Assembly (NCBI RefSeq): GCF_012273655.1
Contig: NZ_JAAWWP010000002.1
Span: 62,001 to 126,000 of the forward strand
DNA length: 64,000 nt
Direction: 5' to 3'
Source of the DNA: Streptomyces physcomitrii
Lineage (GTDB): Bacteria; Actinomycetota; Actinomycetes; Streptomycetales; Streptomycetaceae
Shown: piece by piece, positions 63,966 through 64,000 of the stretch
How positions within the stretch are numbered: the first letter of the stretch is position 1
Layout of the letters: every line of letters starts with the position of its first letter
The notes under the pieces: model-generated
What the model saw: the letters and a program-made list of their open reading frames with translations, nothing else
What the model was told of the DNA's origin: nothing
The model's database searches: none
Position numbers and translations under genes: made by a program

Positions 63966-64000
63966 GCGGTCTCCGCGGACCGCGCGCCGGAGGCGGAGCC

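Overview
The window is very GC-rich chromosomal DNA from an actinomycete, almost certainly a Streptomyces. Three things point there: third-position GC codon bias with many GTG starts; a gene set typical of the genus (PIN-PhoH, uppS, GTP-type pckG, FabG/InhA-type reductases, DUF5937/ArsR regulator, Tad pilus locus, OlsB/OlsA); and strong hairpin terminators without T-tracts. No rRNA, tRNA, insertion sequence or CRISPR array was seen.

Left part (1-20.9 kb) is mostly ordinary. It holds a cut-off GNAT gene, a TetR regulator divergent from a sterol-desaturase-type membrane hydroxylase, a membrane acyltransferase, a CDF metal exporter, acyl-CoA thioesterase and acyl-CoA dehydrogenase. Next come an Rpn-like gene broken by one amber codon with a duplicated 3' end, an AI-2E/PerM transporter, a secreted transglycosylase, PhoH, uppS, an ArsR-type regulator, a DinB-like protein behind a five-copy 34-bp repeat, a secreted GH3 glycosidase and an OlsB/OlsA ornithine-lipid pair.

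Middle part (20.9-45.5 kb): a minus-strand Tad/Flp pilus locus (CpaB, CpaE-TadE fusion, TadE, TadA, TadB, TadC, Flp pilin, TadG-like, lipoprotein, OmpA) runs from about 31.2 down to 21.0 kb. It is followed by an atypical Nramp-family transporter, a PLP amino-acid deaminase/aldolase, an AlkB-like dioxygenase, an AlaA-like aminotransferase, pckG, hemolysin III, a Mut7-C protein, a DUF255 thioredoxin-like protein, and a TetR regulator divergent from a Tat-exported lipoprotein deiminase, with two matching palindromic operators between them.

Right part (46.2-64 kb) looks like specialised metabolism. A plus-strand trio (cytochrome P450, molybdopterin oxidoreductase, ECF-like sigma factor) overlaps end to start. 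It converges on a 14-gene, translationally coupled minus-strand operon (62.7 to 50.5 kb): ALDH, acyl-CoA-dehydrogenase-fold flavoenzyme, class III aminotransferase, SRPBCC protein, small four-helix membrane protein, flavin reductase, ferritin-like diiron protein, fatty-acid desaturase, KAS III, ACP, KAS II, 7Fe ferredoxin, KR and ER. Divergent from it is an MprF/DUF2156-type aminoacyl-tRNA-dependent transferase.

This set matches the known logic of azoxy biosynthesis (valanimycin: amine, N-hydroxylation by VlmH/VlmR, seryl transfer by VlmA, N-N bond by membrane VlmO, azoxy formation by diiron VlmB). Here it is joined to a dedicated fatty-acid assembly and desaturation module. I infer a gene cluster for an unsaturated fatty-alkyl azoxy or hydrazine-type metabolite, cut by the right edge of the window.
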